A DNA stretch of 64,000 nucleotides, taken from Pseudomonas hunanensis (lineage in GTDB: Bacteria > Pseudomonadota > Gammaproteobacteria > Pseudomonadales > Pseudomonadaceae). Location of the stretch: positions 1 through 64,000 of the forward strand of contig NZ_QJRC01000072.1 in NCBI RefSeq assembly GCF_013393325.1. The letters are read 5' to 3'. Below, one piece after another: positions 18,332 to 26,271 of this stretch; the stretch's first letter is position 1; every line of letters begins with the position of its first letter. Below the pieces are notes generated by a model, which searched no databases, was not told where the DNA came from, and worked only from the letters and a program-made list of their open reading frames with translations. The translations under genes and the position numbers were made by a program.

Positions 18332-19684
18332 ATGAGCGATCGCTACCTCGGTTTTGCCAACTCCAATCTCGGCCGTCGCCTCGTGGATGCCCTTGGCCTG
18401 CCACGTCCGGCGCCGCTGGAGCGCTGGCAAGCTGGCCGCCTGCGCCCGGTGGAAGGCGCCCTGGTATTGGGTGGCGGGCCTCTGGCGAGCCAGGTCGAAG
18501 CCATCGCCCCGTGCCTGACCGACGAGGTCTACAGCTTCAATGCCGACAACCTGCAGGCTGAAGCCTGGGTGGCCGGCCTGGGGCCGAAAATCAAGGCTGT
18601 GGTGTTCGATGCCAGTCATTTGTCCGACAGCGATGCACTGAAGCAGTTGCGCGAATTTTTCCAGCCGCTGTTGCGCAGCCTGGCACCGTGTGCCCATGTA
18701 CTGGTGCTTGGCCGTGCACCAGAAGGCCTCGACAACCCGTTGGCCAGCGTTGCTCAACGCGCCCTCGAAGGCTTCAGCCGCTCGCTGGCCAAGGAGCTGC
18801 GCAACGGCGCGACCGCCCAATTGTTGTATGTCGCCCCCGATGCCGAGAACCAGCTGGAAGGCGCCCTGCGCTTCTTTCTCTCGCCCAAGAGTGCCTTCAT
18901 CTCGGGCCAGGTATTGCGCATGGGGGCTTGTGCCAGTCAGGTCGAGGACTGGACCCGCCCATTGGGGGGCCGCCGCGCTCTGATCACCGGCGCCGCACGC
19001 GGTATCGGCGCTGCCATAGCTGAAACCCTGGCCCGCGATGGCGCCGAGGTGCTACTGCTCGATGTGCCCCAAGCCAGCCAAGACCTCGACGCCCTCGCGG
19101 CACGCCTAGGCGGCAAGGCACTGCCACTGGATATCTGCGCCAGCGACGCGGCAGCGCAACTGGTTGCGGCCCTGCCCGACGGCATCGACATCGTAGTGCA
19201 CAACGCAGGTATCACCCGCGACAAGACGCTGGCCAACATGACGCCGGAATACTGGGACGCAGTGCTGGCCGTCAACCTCAAGGCCCCGCAGTTGCTGACC
19301 CAGGCGCTGTATGACAACGGCGCGCTGGGGGAAAACGCACGCATCACCCTGCTGGCATCGGTCAGCGGTATTGCCGGGAACCGTGGGCAGGCCAACTATG
19401 CCGCCAGCAAGGCAGGGCTGATTGGCCTGGCCCAGGCCTGGGCGCCGCGGCTCGCCGAGCGCGGTGGCAGCATCAACGCAGTGGCCCCCGGCTTTATCGA
19501 AACCCATATGACTGCAGCCATGCCCATGGGCCTGCGCGAGGCCGGGCGACGCTTGAGTTCACTGGGCCAGGGCGGGCGCCCGCAAGATGTCGCCGAAGCC
19601 ATTGCCTGGCTCAGCCAGCCGGGCTCAGGGGCTGTCAACGGCCAGGTGCTGCGCGTTTGCGGCCAGGCATTGATGGGGGCTTGA
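18332..19684 (+). CDS. High-molecular-weight FabG (3-oxoacyl reductase)
   Basis: This 450-residue protein has an N-terminal flavodoxin-like domain of about 200 residues followed by a full SDR domain. The glycine motif GAARGIGAAI is at about residue 216, NAG is in VVHNAGITRD, and the catalytic Ser/Tyr/Lys set is in LASVSG and YAASK. Ordinary FabG is about 245 residues; the doubled size is that of the HMwFabG/FabG4 group, which prefers NADH and CoA-linked substrates. AGGAGA precedes ATG 18332. MaoC follows immediately, overlapping or abutting the stop. Confidence 0.9.
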   Translation: MSDRYLGFANSNLGRRLVDALGLPRPAPLERWQAGRLRPVEGALVLGGGPLASQVEAIAPCLTDEVYSFNADNLQAEAWVAGLGPKIKAVVFDASHLSDSDALKQLREFFQPLLRSLAPCAHVLVLGRAPEGLDNPLASVAQRALEGFSRSLAKELRNGATAQLLYVAPDAENQLEGALRFFLSPKSAFISGQVLRMGACASQVEDWTRPLGGRRALITGAARGIGAAIAETLARDGAEVLLLDVPQASQDLDALAARLGGKALPLDICASDAAAQLVAALPDGIDIVVHNAGITRDKTLANMTPEYWDAVLAVNLKAPQLLTQALYDNGALGENARITLLASVSGIAGNRGQANYAASKAGLIGLAQAWAPRLAERGGSINAVAPGFIETHMTAAMPMGLREAGRRLSSLGQGGRPQDVAEAIAWLSQPGSGAVNGQVLRVCGQALMGA

Positions 19685-19686
19685 GC

Positions 19687-20538
19687 ATGAGCCGACAGTG
19701 GCACGACCTGCACAGCCCAACGGCCCGCGCCTGCCTTTATCTGCGTGCAGCCAGCAAGCGCACAATCAGCGGCGAGCAGTTGCCGGAGGATGGCCTGCGC
19801 TGTTTCATCCGGGTTCAGCCGGGCAATCTGAACGCCTATCGAAGGCTGTGCCACTTTCCCGATGATGGCCGCCTGCCGGCGGCTTATCCCCATGTCATGG
19901 CGTTTACCCTGCAATTGCAGTTGATGACCGCAAATGACTTCCCCTTCCCGCTACTCGGCCTGGTGCACCTGCACAACCGCATTGAGGTACTGCGCCCGCT
20001 TGGCGCTATCGAAGGGCTGCGCTTTGCGGTGTATGCGCACAACCTGCAGCCCCATGCCAAAGGTGGCACCTTCGACCTGGTCACCGAGGCTGAAGACGGC
20101 ATCGGTCTGCTGTGGCGTGAAACCAGCCGTATGCTGGTGCGTGGGTTGAAGCTGGAAGGCGAAGTGGATGAGCCCGCTGACGCCGAACCTGGTTCTTTGC
20201 CCGAGGCCACCCGCTGGTACGCCGACAGTGATATCGGCCGGCGTTATGCCAAGGTTTGCGGGGATTACAACCCTATTCACCTCAGTGCAGTCAGTGCGCG
20301 GTTGTTCGGCTTTCCCACGTCCATTGCCCATGGCATGTGGACCAAGGCCATGGCCTTGGCCGCATTACGCGGGCACCTGCCGCACAGTGGCTATGCCTTC
20401 GAGGTGGATTTTCGCAAGCCGGTAAGGTTGCCTTCGGAGGTGGTGCTCAGTGCCAGTGAGGCGGGCCCTTCGGGGACGTTGCGGCTGGATGGCCATGGAG
20501 GTGTGCTGCATATGGTCGGGCGCTGGGCTCTGCTGTAG
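19687..20538 (+). CDS. MaoC-like (R)-specific enoyl hydratase
   Basis: A 283-residue hotdog-fold protein carries the hydratase-2 motif in YAKVCGDYNPIHLSAVSARL with the Asp/His pair, and the following GFPTSIAHGMWTKAM segment. The family hydrates trans-2-enoyl-CoA to (R)-3-hydroxyacyl-CoA or runs in reverse. It starts 2 bp after the fabG stop, so the two are one operon. With the thiolase it supplies three of the four activities of a beta-oxidation-type cycle; an enoyl reductase or acyl-CoA dehydrogenase is not in the window. Confidence 0.88.
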   Translation: MSRQWHDLHSPTARACLYLRAASKRTISGEQLPEDGLRCFIRVQPGNLNAYRRLCHFPDDGRLPAAYPHVMAFTLQLQLMTANDFPFPLLGLVHLHNRIEVLRPLGAIEGLRFAVYAHNLQPHAKGGTFDLVTEAEDGIGLLWRETSRMLVRGLKLEGEVDEPADAEPGSLPEATRWYADSDIGRRYAKVCGDYNPIHLSAVSARLFGFPTSIAHGMWTKAMALAALRGHLPHSGYAFEVDFRKPVRLPSEVVLSASEAGPSGTLRLDGHGGVLHMVGRWALL

Positions 20539-20596
20539 GCGCCGCTTGCTTTGCATCGGGCCTGGGCAGAAGCTATGCAGCATTAGGAGACCCCCG

Positions 20597-20902
20597 ATGA
20601 ACCTGCAAGAACTCACCCAACGCCTGCATCAGATCCGCGACAACAACGACTGGCGCGGCTTCCACAGCCCAAAGAACCTGGCCATGGCCGCCAGCGTCGA
20701 AATGGCCGAACTGGTGGAAATTTTCCAGTGGCTGAGCGAGGACGAATCGCGCCAGTTGCCTGCCGACAAACTGGCCCACGCCGGCCAGGAAGTCGGCGAT
20801 GTGGTGCTCTACCTGTTGCTGCTCTGCAGCGAACTGGGCCTGGACATGGATCAGGTGGTGCGGGCCAAGCTGGCCGATAGCGAGAGGCGCTTCGCCCTAT
20901 GA
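20597..20902 (+). CDS. MazG-like nucleotide pyrophosphohydrolase
   Basis: This 101-residue all-helical protein matches the short MazG/RS21-C6 type. It has the metal-binding EMAELVEIFQW and EVGDVVLYLLLL helices with the EExxE...ExxD acids, and it probably hydrolyses non-standard dNTPs. The ATG at 20597 follows TAGGAGACC. Its stop overlaps the start of cmoM by 4 bp (ATGA), giving tight coupling. Confidence 0.9.
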   Translation: MNLQELTQRLHQIRDNNDWRGFHSPKNLAMAASVEMAELVEIFQWLSEDESRQLPADKLAHAGQEVGDVVLYLLLLCSELGLDMDQVVRAKLADSERRFAL

Positions 20903-21648
20903 ACGACCGTCACTTCGATGAGCTGGCCACGCGCTTTGCCGAGAAGATCTACGGCGGCGCCAAAGGTGCGATCCGCCTGGCCGTGCTGCAGGCTGACCTG
21001 GCCGAGGCGCTGCCCGACCGCCCGCTACGTATCCTCGACATTGGCGCCGGGTTGGGCCACATGGCCTTGTGGCTGGCCGAGCGCGGCCATCAGCTGACCT
21101 TGGCCGAGCCCGCAGCCCCCATGCTCGACGGCGCCCGTGCGCGCTTTGCCGAAGCGGGCCAACCGGCCACCTTCATTCATGCGCCCTGGCAAGAACTGCT
21201 TGGCCAACTGACCGAGCCCTACGACCTGGTGCTCTGCCACGCCGTGCTCGAATGGCTGGCCGAACCCGAGAGCATCCTGCCTGTGCTGCACCAGCTCACC
21301 GCCCCCGACGGCTGGTTATCGCTGGCCTTCTACAACCGCGATGCACTGGTCTATCGCAACCTGCTCAAGGGCCATTTCCGCAAGTTGCGCAGCAACCGTC
21401 TGGAAGGTGAAAAGCAGAGCCTGACCCCACAGAAACCGCTTGATCCACGCGAACTCAAGGCGCAACTTGAACCTATGTGGCAGGTTGAAAGCGAAAGCGG
21501 CGTGCGGGTGTTCCACGACTACATGCCCAAGGAGTTCCAGGGTAAGGCCGAGCTGCTCGACCTGCTGGAAATGGAGCTGGCCTACCGCCGCCACCCCGGT
21601 TTCGCTGGCCTTGGCCGTTACCTGCACTGGGTCTGCCGCCCTCGCTAA
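20899..21648 (+). CDS. cmoM: tRNA 5-carboxymethoxyuridine methyltransferase
   Basis: A 249-residue class-I SAM methyltransferase with the glycine motif [15 protein letters not shown] near residue 47 and the SmtA/CmoM signatures [31 protein letters not shown] and [10 protein letters not shown]. CmoM methylates cmo5U at the wobble base of certain tRNAs. It is co-transcribed with the MazG-like gene. Length and motifs match E. coli CmoM (formerly SmtA). Confidence 0.9.
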   Translation: MNDRHFDELATRFAEKIYGGAKGAIRLAVLQADLAEALPDRPLRILDIGAGLGHMALWLAERGHQLTLAEPAAPMLDGARARFAEAGQPATFIHAPWQELLGQLTEPYDLVLCHAVLEWLAEPESILPVLHQLTAPDGWLSLAFYNRDALVYRNLLKGHFRKLRSNRLEGEKQSLTPQKPLDPRELKAQLEPMWQVESESGVRVFHDYMPKEFQGKAELLDLLEMELAYRRHPGFAGLGRYLHWVCRPR

Positions 21649-21670
21649 CCCGCCCCGCCGGGAGGAATAC

Positions 21671-22306
21671 ATGCCGTACCGTCTGTTGTGCCTGGCCCTG
21701 CTGCCCATTGCCCTGGCTGGCTGCCAGGGCAGCAACCCGTATGTGGCCAGCAGCCGCCCGTTACCACCGGCCCCTGCACAGGCCGCTACCACCTTCGACG
21801 CCAGTGCCTACCCGGCGCCCGCCCGTGATTACGGGCACTACCGCAGCTGGAGCTGGCGCAACGGCCAGTTACCCAGCGGCTCGGCCAATGCTGACCCGGC
21901 GCAGTTGGCCGATGCCGTCAGCGGCGCACTCGATCAGCATGGCCTGCGCCCCGCCCGAGGGGCCTCCGGCGACTTGTTGGTCAGCGCCGACATGCGCCTG
22001 GAAAAACGCTTGCGCCAGGTGCGTGACTACGACACCTACGACCCCTACTACGGGCCGTACCCCTACGGTGGTGTCGGCTATGGTGGCTACCGCCATGGTT
22101 ACGGGGGCTATGCCAGTGTGCCCATCGTGCGCACCTACGAGGTCGAAGTCATGGTGGTGCGTATCGACCTGTACGACGCCCGCAGCGGCCAGCCGGTATG
22201 GAGCGCCAGCGCCGAAAGCGGCAGCGACAAGGACTCGCCGCGCGAACGCGAAAGTGCCTTGCGCGATTCTGTGCACAAGGCGCTCAGCGGCTATCCTCCC
22301 AGTTAA
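21671..22306 (+). CDS. DUF4136 lipoprotein, Gly/Tyr-rich
   Basis: A 211-residue lipoprotein with the lipobox ALAGC (Cys18), followed by a DUF4136-type domain. Its marker features are the YRSWSW-like segment, DQHGLRPA and a late [15 protein letters not shown] strand. A Tyr/Gly-rich stretch of about 30 residues ([16 protein letters not shown]) interrupts the domain. GGAGG lies just upstream of ATG 21671. It begins 22 bp after cmoM and is followed by a paralogue, so both were likely duplicated. Confidence 0.85.
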   Translation: MPYRLLCLALLPIALAGCQGSNPYVASSRPLPPAPAQAATTFDASAYPAPARDYGHYRSWSWRNGQLPSGSANADPAQLADAVSGALDQHGLRPARGASGDLLVSADMRLEKRLRQVRDYDTYDPYYGPYPYGGVGYGGYRHGYGGYASVPIVRTYEVEVMVVRIDLYDARSGQPVWSASAESGSDKDSPRERESALRDSVHKALSGYPPS

Positions 22307-22325
22307 TCGCTAACGGAGAACCATC

Positions 22326-22895
22326 ATGTTGCGCCGTCTCGTTCTACTGTCATTCGCGTTATTGCTCGCCGCCTGCTCCAGCAATAACGTCCAGCAGGAT
22401 TTCGATGCCAGCCGCGATTTCGCCGCCTACCGCAGCTGGGCTTGGCAGGAGCCGGGGCTGCAGTACCGCCCGGACGACCCACGGATCAAGAGCGACCTCA
22501 CCGAACAGCGCATTCGCCAAGCGGTCGCCGATCAGCTCGACCAGCGCGGCCTGCGCCCGGTGCAAGGCGGCGCTCGGCCTGATCTGAGCGTACGTACTTA
22601 CCTGATCGTCGAGCAGCGCCAGCAGCAGATCACCACCAACTATGGCGGTGGCTGGGGTGGCTACTGGGGCGGCTACTGGGGGGGGCCGATGTACAACGAA
22701 ACCCGCAGCGTCGACTACAAGGTCGCCACGATTCAGGTCGACATGTTCGATGGGCGTGACGGCAAGCTGGTGTGGCGCGGCAGTGCCGAGCAGATCATGA
22801 ACAACTACCCGCCAAGTCCTGAAGAACGCAATACCGCCATTCACGACACCGTGGCCAAGGTGTTGGCCAACTATCCGCCAGGCAGCAAGAAATAG
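22326..22895 (+). CDS. DUF4136 lipoprotein, paralogue of the preceding gene
   Basis: A 189-residue lipoprotein with the lipobox LLAAC (Cys17) and the same domain as its neighbour: AAYRSWAWQEPG, DQLDQRGLRPV, then IQVDMFDGRDGKLVWRGSAE. A Gly/Trp-rich stretch (GGGWGGYWGGYWGGPM) lies exactly where the paralogue has its Gly/Tyr-rich run. Function is unknown; DUF4136 proteins are periplasmic or outer-membrane lipoproteins. The intergenic gap to the previous gene is 19 bp. Confidence 0.85.
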   Translation: MLRRLVLLSFALLLAACSSNNVQQDFDASRDFAAYRSWAWQEPGLQYRPDDPRIKSDLTEQRIRQAVADQLDQRGLRPVQGGARPDLSVRTYLIVEQRQQQITTNYGGGWGGYWGGYWGGPMYNETRSVDYKVATIQVDMFDGRDGKLVWRGSAEQIMNNYPPSPEERNTAIHDTVAKVLANYPPGSKK

Positions 22896-22909
22896 CGGCT
22901 TGATGCAGG

Positions 22910-22953
22910 TCTTTGCAGGAGCGGCCTTGCGCCCAGGCCGCGCCTGCAAAAGA
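22910..22953 (+). terminator. REP-like hairpin after the DUF4136 pair
   Basis: TCTTTGCAGG-A-GCGGCCT pairs with AGGCCGC-G-CCTGCAAA-A-GA across a 7-nt loop. The AGGAGCGGCCTTG core is shared with the GTAG-type REPs elsewhere in the window. It probably ends the cmoM-lipoprotein transcript. The following 150 bp hold no other recognised feature. Confidence 0.6.
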
Positions 22954-23108
22954 CCGCGCAGGCCTGTGTCAGCTACGACAAAATCCATTCCAGCCACGCC
23001 TTTTTGCCCATCCCGCCCCACTCCCCCGCACGTTCCCGTCTATCTTCACTTAAGGAAACCTGACTGACCGGGTAGAAGTGTTCAACATTTGGGAAGGGCG
23101 ACCTGCCA

Positions 23109-23579
23109 ATGCAAAGCATTGTTCTCCTGCTGTGGCTTGCCTTGTGCTCCGAACAGGATGTGCGTCAACGCCAGATCTCCAACCTGCTGACCCTGGGCGT
23201 GGCTACCTGCGCCCTGATCTGGCTGTTCGCCACCGGCCACAGCTGGATCGGCGCCGACGCCAGCGATGCCGGCTGGGCGCTTGCCATCGTCATGCTGCTG
23301 ACCCTGCCAGGCTATATGCTCGGCCGCTTCGGCGCCGACGACGTCAAGCTGATGGGCGCCCTGGCCCTGGCCACCAGCCCGCAATATGTGCTCGGCACCT
23401 TTATCGGCGCCGGCGTCAGTGTGCTGGTATGGCTGCTTACCCGCCGGCGCCTGTGGACCTTGCTCAACCCCAAGGTAAAGAAGCGTTTGCAGGCCCTGAC
23501 CGAGGAAATGGGCGACAAACAGGCGTTCGTCCCCTATGTGCTGGCAGGGTTTCTTCTGACGGCCGTATGGATCCAATAA
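23109..23579 (+). CDS. fppA: Type IV/Flp prepilin peptidase (A24)
   Basis: This 156-residue, roughly six-helix membrane aspartyl protease lacks the N-terminal methyltransferase domain of PilD and has the length of FppA/TadV/CpaA. The two catalytic aspartates are in CSEQDVRQRQISN and in GADDVKLMGA; the second is written GADD rather than the common GxGD. It would process Flp prepilins. No flp, tad or rcp genes are in the window, but the pprB-like gene comes next, as in P. aeruginosa. Confidence 0.85.
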   Translation: MQSIVLLLWLALCSEQDVRQRQISNLLTLGVATCALIWLFATGHSWIGADASDAGWALAIVMLLTLPGYMLGRFGADDVKLMGALALATSPQYVLGTFIGAGVSVLVWLLTRRRLWTLLNPKVKKRLQALTEEMGDKQAFVPYVLAGFLLTAVWIQ

Positions 23580-23600
23580 GGCTTCCAGTGGTCCGAAGAC

Positions 23601-23663
23601 TTGTACACGCCTTGTACATATTCGCTTAGAGCGACTACTTTTAAGCTGCCAGAGCGTCTGGCA
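23601..23663 (+). promoter_or_regulatory. Candidate operators upstream of the PprB-type gene
   Basis: TTGTACA occurs twice with an 11-bp period (23601-23607, 23612-23618), giving two TGTACA palindromes on one DNA face. Downstream, TGCCAGA-GCG-TCTGGCA (23647-23663) is a perfect 17-bp dyad. Both lie within 100 bp of the start codon. Which protein binds is unknown; self-control by the response regulator is one possibility. Confidence 0.45.
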
Positions 23664-23698
23664 CGGGAGCAGGGCGGTATACGAACAGGGAGTTGATC

Positions 23699-24475
23699 GT
23701 GTCCAGACCAGTGAGTGAAGTGAAGGTGTTGGTGGTTGATGACCAACCGGTCATTGTCGAACAACTGTGTGAATTCCTCGAAACCAAGGGCTATGTCTGC
23801 ATACCAGCCCACTCAACTGACGAAGCTATCGAGCGATATGTGGCAGACCCGGCCATCGGGCTGCTCATCTGTGACCTGCACATGCCGGAGCGAGATGGCA
23901 TTGAGCTGGTACGCGCCTTGAAGGGGCTCGACGGCAGCCCGCGCATGTTCGAAGCCATCATGTTGACTGGGCGTGCCGAGAAACAGGACGTGATCCGCGC
24001 GCTACGCGAAGGCTTTGCCGACTACTACCAGAAGCCGATGGACCTTGACGAGCTGCTGGCGGGCGTACGCCGGCAGGAAGAAGCCTTGCTGGAGCGCCAG
24101 CGAAACTTCCGTGATCTGGGTGGGTTGAACCAGCGCCTGCAAGAGCTGGCCGACTCAGTGGACGAACTGTATCAGGACCTGGAAAAAGCCCGTGGCCAAG
24201 GCACCCACCGGCGTGCCAGTGACGTGGAGGAAAGCGAAAGCGAACTGCCAGCGGCGTTCGAGAAGCTGTCGCCACGCCAATTGGAAGTGGCGCGCCTGGT
24301 CAGCAAAGGCAAGACCAATTACCAGATCGCCTGTGAGCTGGGCATTACCGAGAACACCGTGAAGCTTTACGTGTCACAGGTGTTGCGCCTGACCCACATG
24401 CACAACCGCACCCAGCTGGCACTGGCGCTTACCCCTAGCTCATCGCCGGTGCATCAGCGGTTTACCACCCATTGA
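23699..24475 (+). CDS. pprB: PprB-type two-component response regulator
   Basis: A 258-residue regulator with an N-terminal receiver (VLVVDDQPV, phosphoacceptor Asp in LLICDLHMPERDG, Lys in YYQKPMD), a coiled linker of about 60 residues and a C-terminal LuxR-type helix-turn-helix (LSPRQLEVARLVSKGKTNYQIACELGITENTVK has the NarL/LuxR pattern). P. aeruginosa PprB controls Flp pili and adhesins. The GTG at 23699 is preferred because AGGGAG ends 6 nt before it; a TTG at 23693 abuts that site. No histidine kinase gene is adjacent. Confidence 0.85.
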   Translation: MSRPVSEVKVLVVDDQPVIVEQLCEFLETKGYVCIPAHSTDEAIERYVADPAIGLLICDLHMPERDGIELVRALKGLDGSPRMFEAIMLTGRAEKQDVIRALREGFADYYQKPMDLDELLAGVRRQEEALLERQRNFRDLGGLNQRLQELADSVDELYQDLEKARGQGTHRRASDVEESESELPAAFEKLSPRQLEVARLVSKGKTNYQIACELGITENTVKLYVSQVLRLTHMHNRTQLALALTPSSSPVHQRFTTH

Positions 24476-24496
24476 GGGGGCAGCGTGTAAATTACC

Positions 24497-24515
24497 GGGG
24501 CTGCTTCGCGGCCCC
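24497..24515. terminator. Hairpin between pprB and the tpsB gene
   Basis: GGGGC-T-GC-TTC-GC-G-GCCCC folds between two convergent genes and is followed by TACAG. This looks like the end of an inverted REP element and could serve both transcripts. Confidence 0.55.
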
Positions 24516-26179
24516 TACAGTTGAACGTCAACGCTCAAGGTCAGCCGAGGCCCACGGTCCAGGCTATCGAGCGCCACATCCGCCAACGGCTTGGCCACTT
24601 CCAGCGCCACATTGAACACGCGCCCATCTCCTAACCGCACACCAAACGCCAGCGACGCCAGGTGGGCATCCTCCACCGGCCCTCGGTTATGCCAGGCCTG
24701 CGCCGTGTCCACTGCCGCATATGGCTGAACCAGCGCCAGCCCGCTCCCCTGCATGCTGTAGCTCAGCTCGTAAGCCACACCCCAGCCCTTGTCCCCGTCC
24801 GCCTGGTCACGCGGGTATCCACGGCCAAAACTCTGCCCGCCAAAACCCGCGCGCTCGCTGTCGGGCAACTTGTCATCACTCCAGTACAAGGCCCCGGACA
24901 CCACGCCCTGCCAGTTATCCAGCAGTGCGTCGCTCTGCAAGCCGGAAAGCCGCAGCCGCAGAAAGTCCAGGTCGTAGTCGGCATCGCTTCGAGCCCCAAG
25001 GTAATCCAGGCCCTGATAGACCCCAGCACTGACGATACGCATACGCCTCTGTTCCATCTCGCGCCAATCGCCCTCGAACGACAGCGCACGTACGTAGGTG
25101 TCGTAGTCCCGAGACGATGGCTGCTCATCCGTGTGGTCTTCATCGCGCTCACGAACTGCGTACAAGTGCCCCTGAACCACCAGCCACTCATCCGGCCTGA
25201 CGATCACCGGCTGACGAAGCCCTATCGCATAGCGCTCGCTGTCGTGCTCGCGGGTGATATCGCGACCATGGTCAAGGCGTATGTGCGTGCCGGGCTCGCT
25301 GCGGTAGCGCGAAGCCGACAGCAGCAGTTGACTGCCGGCGGCGTCCAGGTACTGGCTGTAGTCCAGACGCTGGTAATGGACCTGGTCGTCCCCTGGAGGC
25401 AGCAGCCAACTGGCCGTGAGTTGTTCACCATGGCGGGTCTGGGCATTGCTGGTTGCCGTGAACAACGCCTGTGCAGTGTCGCGGCTGGAGTCGGTCACCG
25501 TCACAGCGGCGCCGAATGGCTTGCGCCGCGCATGCAGGGTCAGCCGGGCGGCGCCATCAGCGGCCTGCGCCATTGTCAGCTCGGCCTCTACCGACACACC
25601 AGGCATGCGCGCGGCCAGGCCCAGAAAACGCTCCAGCGTTTCCCGCGTCAGCGGCCGCTCAGCCTCAAGGCGCGCCAGCAACTGTTGCAAATACTCGCTG
25701 GCCGGGCCGATATCGCCGTCCACGCGGTAATCACGGAGGTAACCTTCGACCAGCACCACGCTGACCCTACCCTCTGCCACATCCTGGGGTGGTAGATAGG
25801 CATACGACAACAAGTAGCCCTGCTGCCGATAACGCTGGGTCAGCCGCTCGGTATATTGCTGCAATTCACCCAACGTGGTCTGGCGCCCTATCAGCGCTTG
25901 GTAGTGCTCACGCAGGTCGCTCAGGGGGAACACCGTGCCGCCCTCGAAGCGTACTTTTTGCAGTATCAGCGGGGTATTGGCCGAAGCCCAGTCAGGCTTG
26001 TGGATAGCCGCCTCGGCCAGCCGTATGTTGGGGCTGACGAGGCGGTAGACCGCAATCGGCAGGTTGGCGCTGGGCAAGCGTCGCTCGTATTCATGGCTGT
26101 CGAGAAAACCCGGCAACGGCTCGCCCTGGGCCGCAAGCGCCCAGGGCAGCAACAGCAGGGGCACGGCCAGAGGACGCAT
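24515..26179 (-). CDS. TpsB/ShlB-type outer-membrane transporter
   Basis: A 554-residue two-partner-secretion translocator: signal peptide (RPLAVPLLLLPWALA), a short linker, POTRA domains (IRLAEAAIH through VSVVLVEGYLRDY) and a C-terminal 16-strand barrel with the conserved FGGQSFGRGYPRDQ and GDKGWGVAYEL motifs. It would export a large adhesin or haemolysin. No TpsA exoprotein gene is found beside it in the window. ATG 26179 has GGAG at a good distance; ATG 26191 is an alternative. It is convergent with pprB. Confidence 0.88.
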   Translation of the reverse strand: MRPLAVPLLLLPWALAAQGEPLPGFLDSHEYERRLPSANLPIAVYRLVSPNIRLAEAAIHKPDWASANTPLILQKVRFEGGTVFPLSDLREHYQALIGRQTTLGELQQYTERLTQRYRQQGYLLSYAYLPPQDVAEGRVSVVLVEGYLRDYRVDGDIGPASEYLQQLLARLEAERPLTRETLERFLGLAARMPGVSVEAELTMAQAADGAARLTLHARRKPFGAAVTVTDSSRDTAQALFTATSNAQTRHGEQLTASWLLPPGDDQVHYQRLDYSQYLDAAGSQLLLSASRYRSEPGTHIRLDHGRDITREHDSERYAIGLRQPVIVRPDEWLVVQGHLYAVRERDEDHTDEQPSSRDYDTYVRALSFEGDWREMEQRRMRIVSAGVYQGLDYLGARSDADYDLDFLRLRLSGLQSDALLDNWQGVVSGALYWSDDKLPDSERAGFGGQSFGRGYPRDQADGDKGWGVAYELSYSMQGSGLALVQPYAAVDTAQAWHNRGPVEDAHLASLAFGVRLGDGRVFNVALEVAKPLADVALDSLDRGPRLTLSVDVQL

Positions 26180-26271
26180 AGGGCGCTCCATGTTCCCTTG
26201 GGTTGTGGGGCACCCGCCGCTCACCCCCCTTACCTGCAAGCGTAGGTGCTGGCCCGGCTGCCGTCGAACAC

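Noticed and set aside
22060..22120. Gly/Tyr-rich stretch as a possible amyloid or prion-like domain
   Set aside because: Too short (about 30 residues) and inside a folded lipoprotein domain; a flexible loop is the simpler reading.
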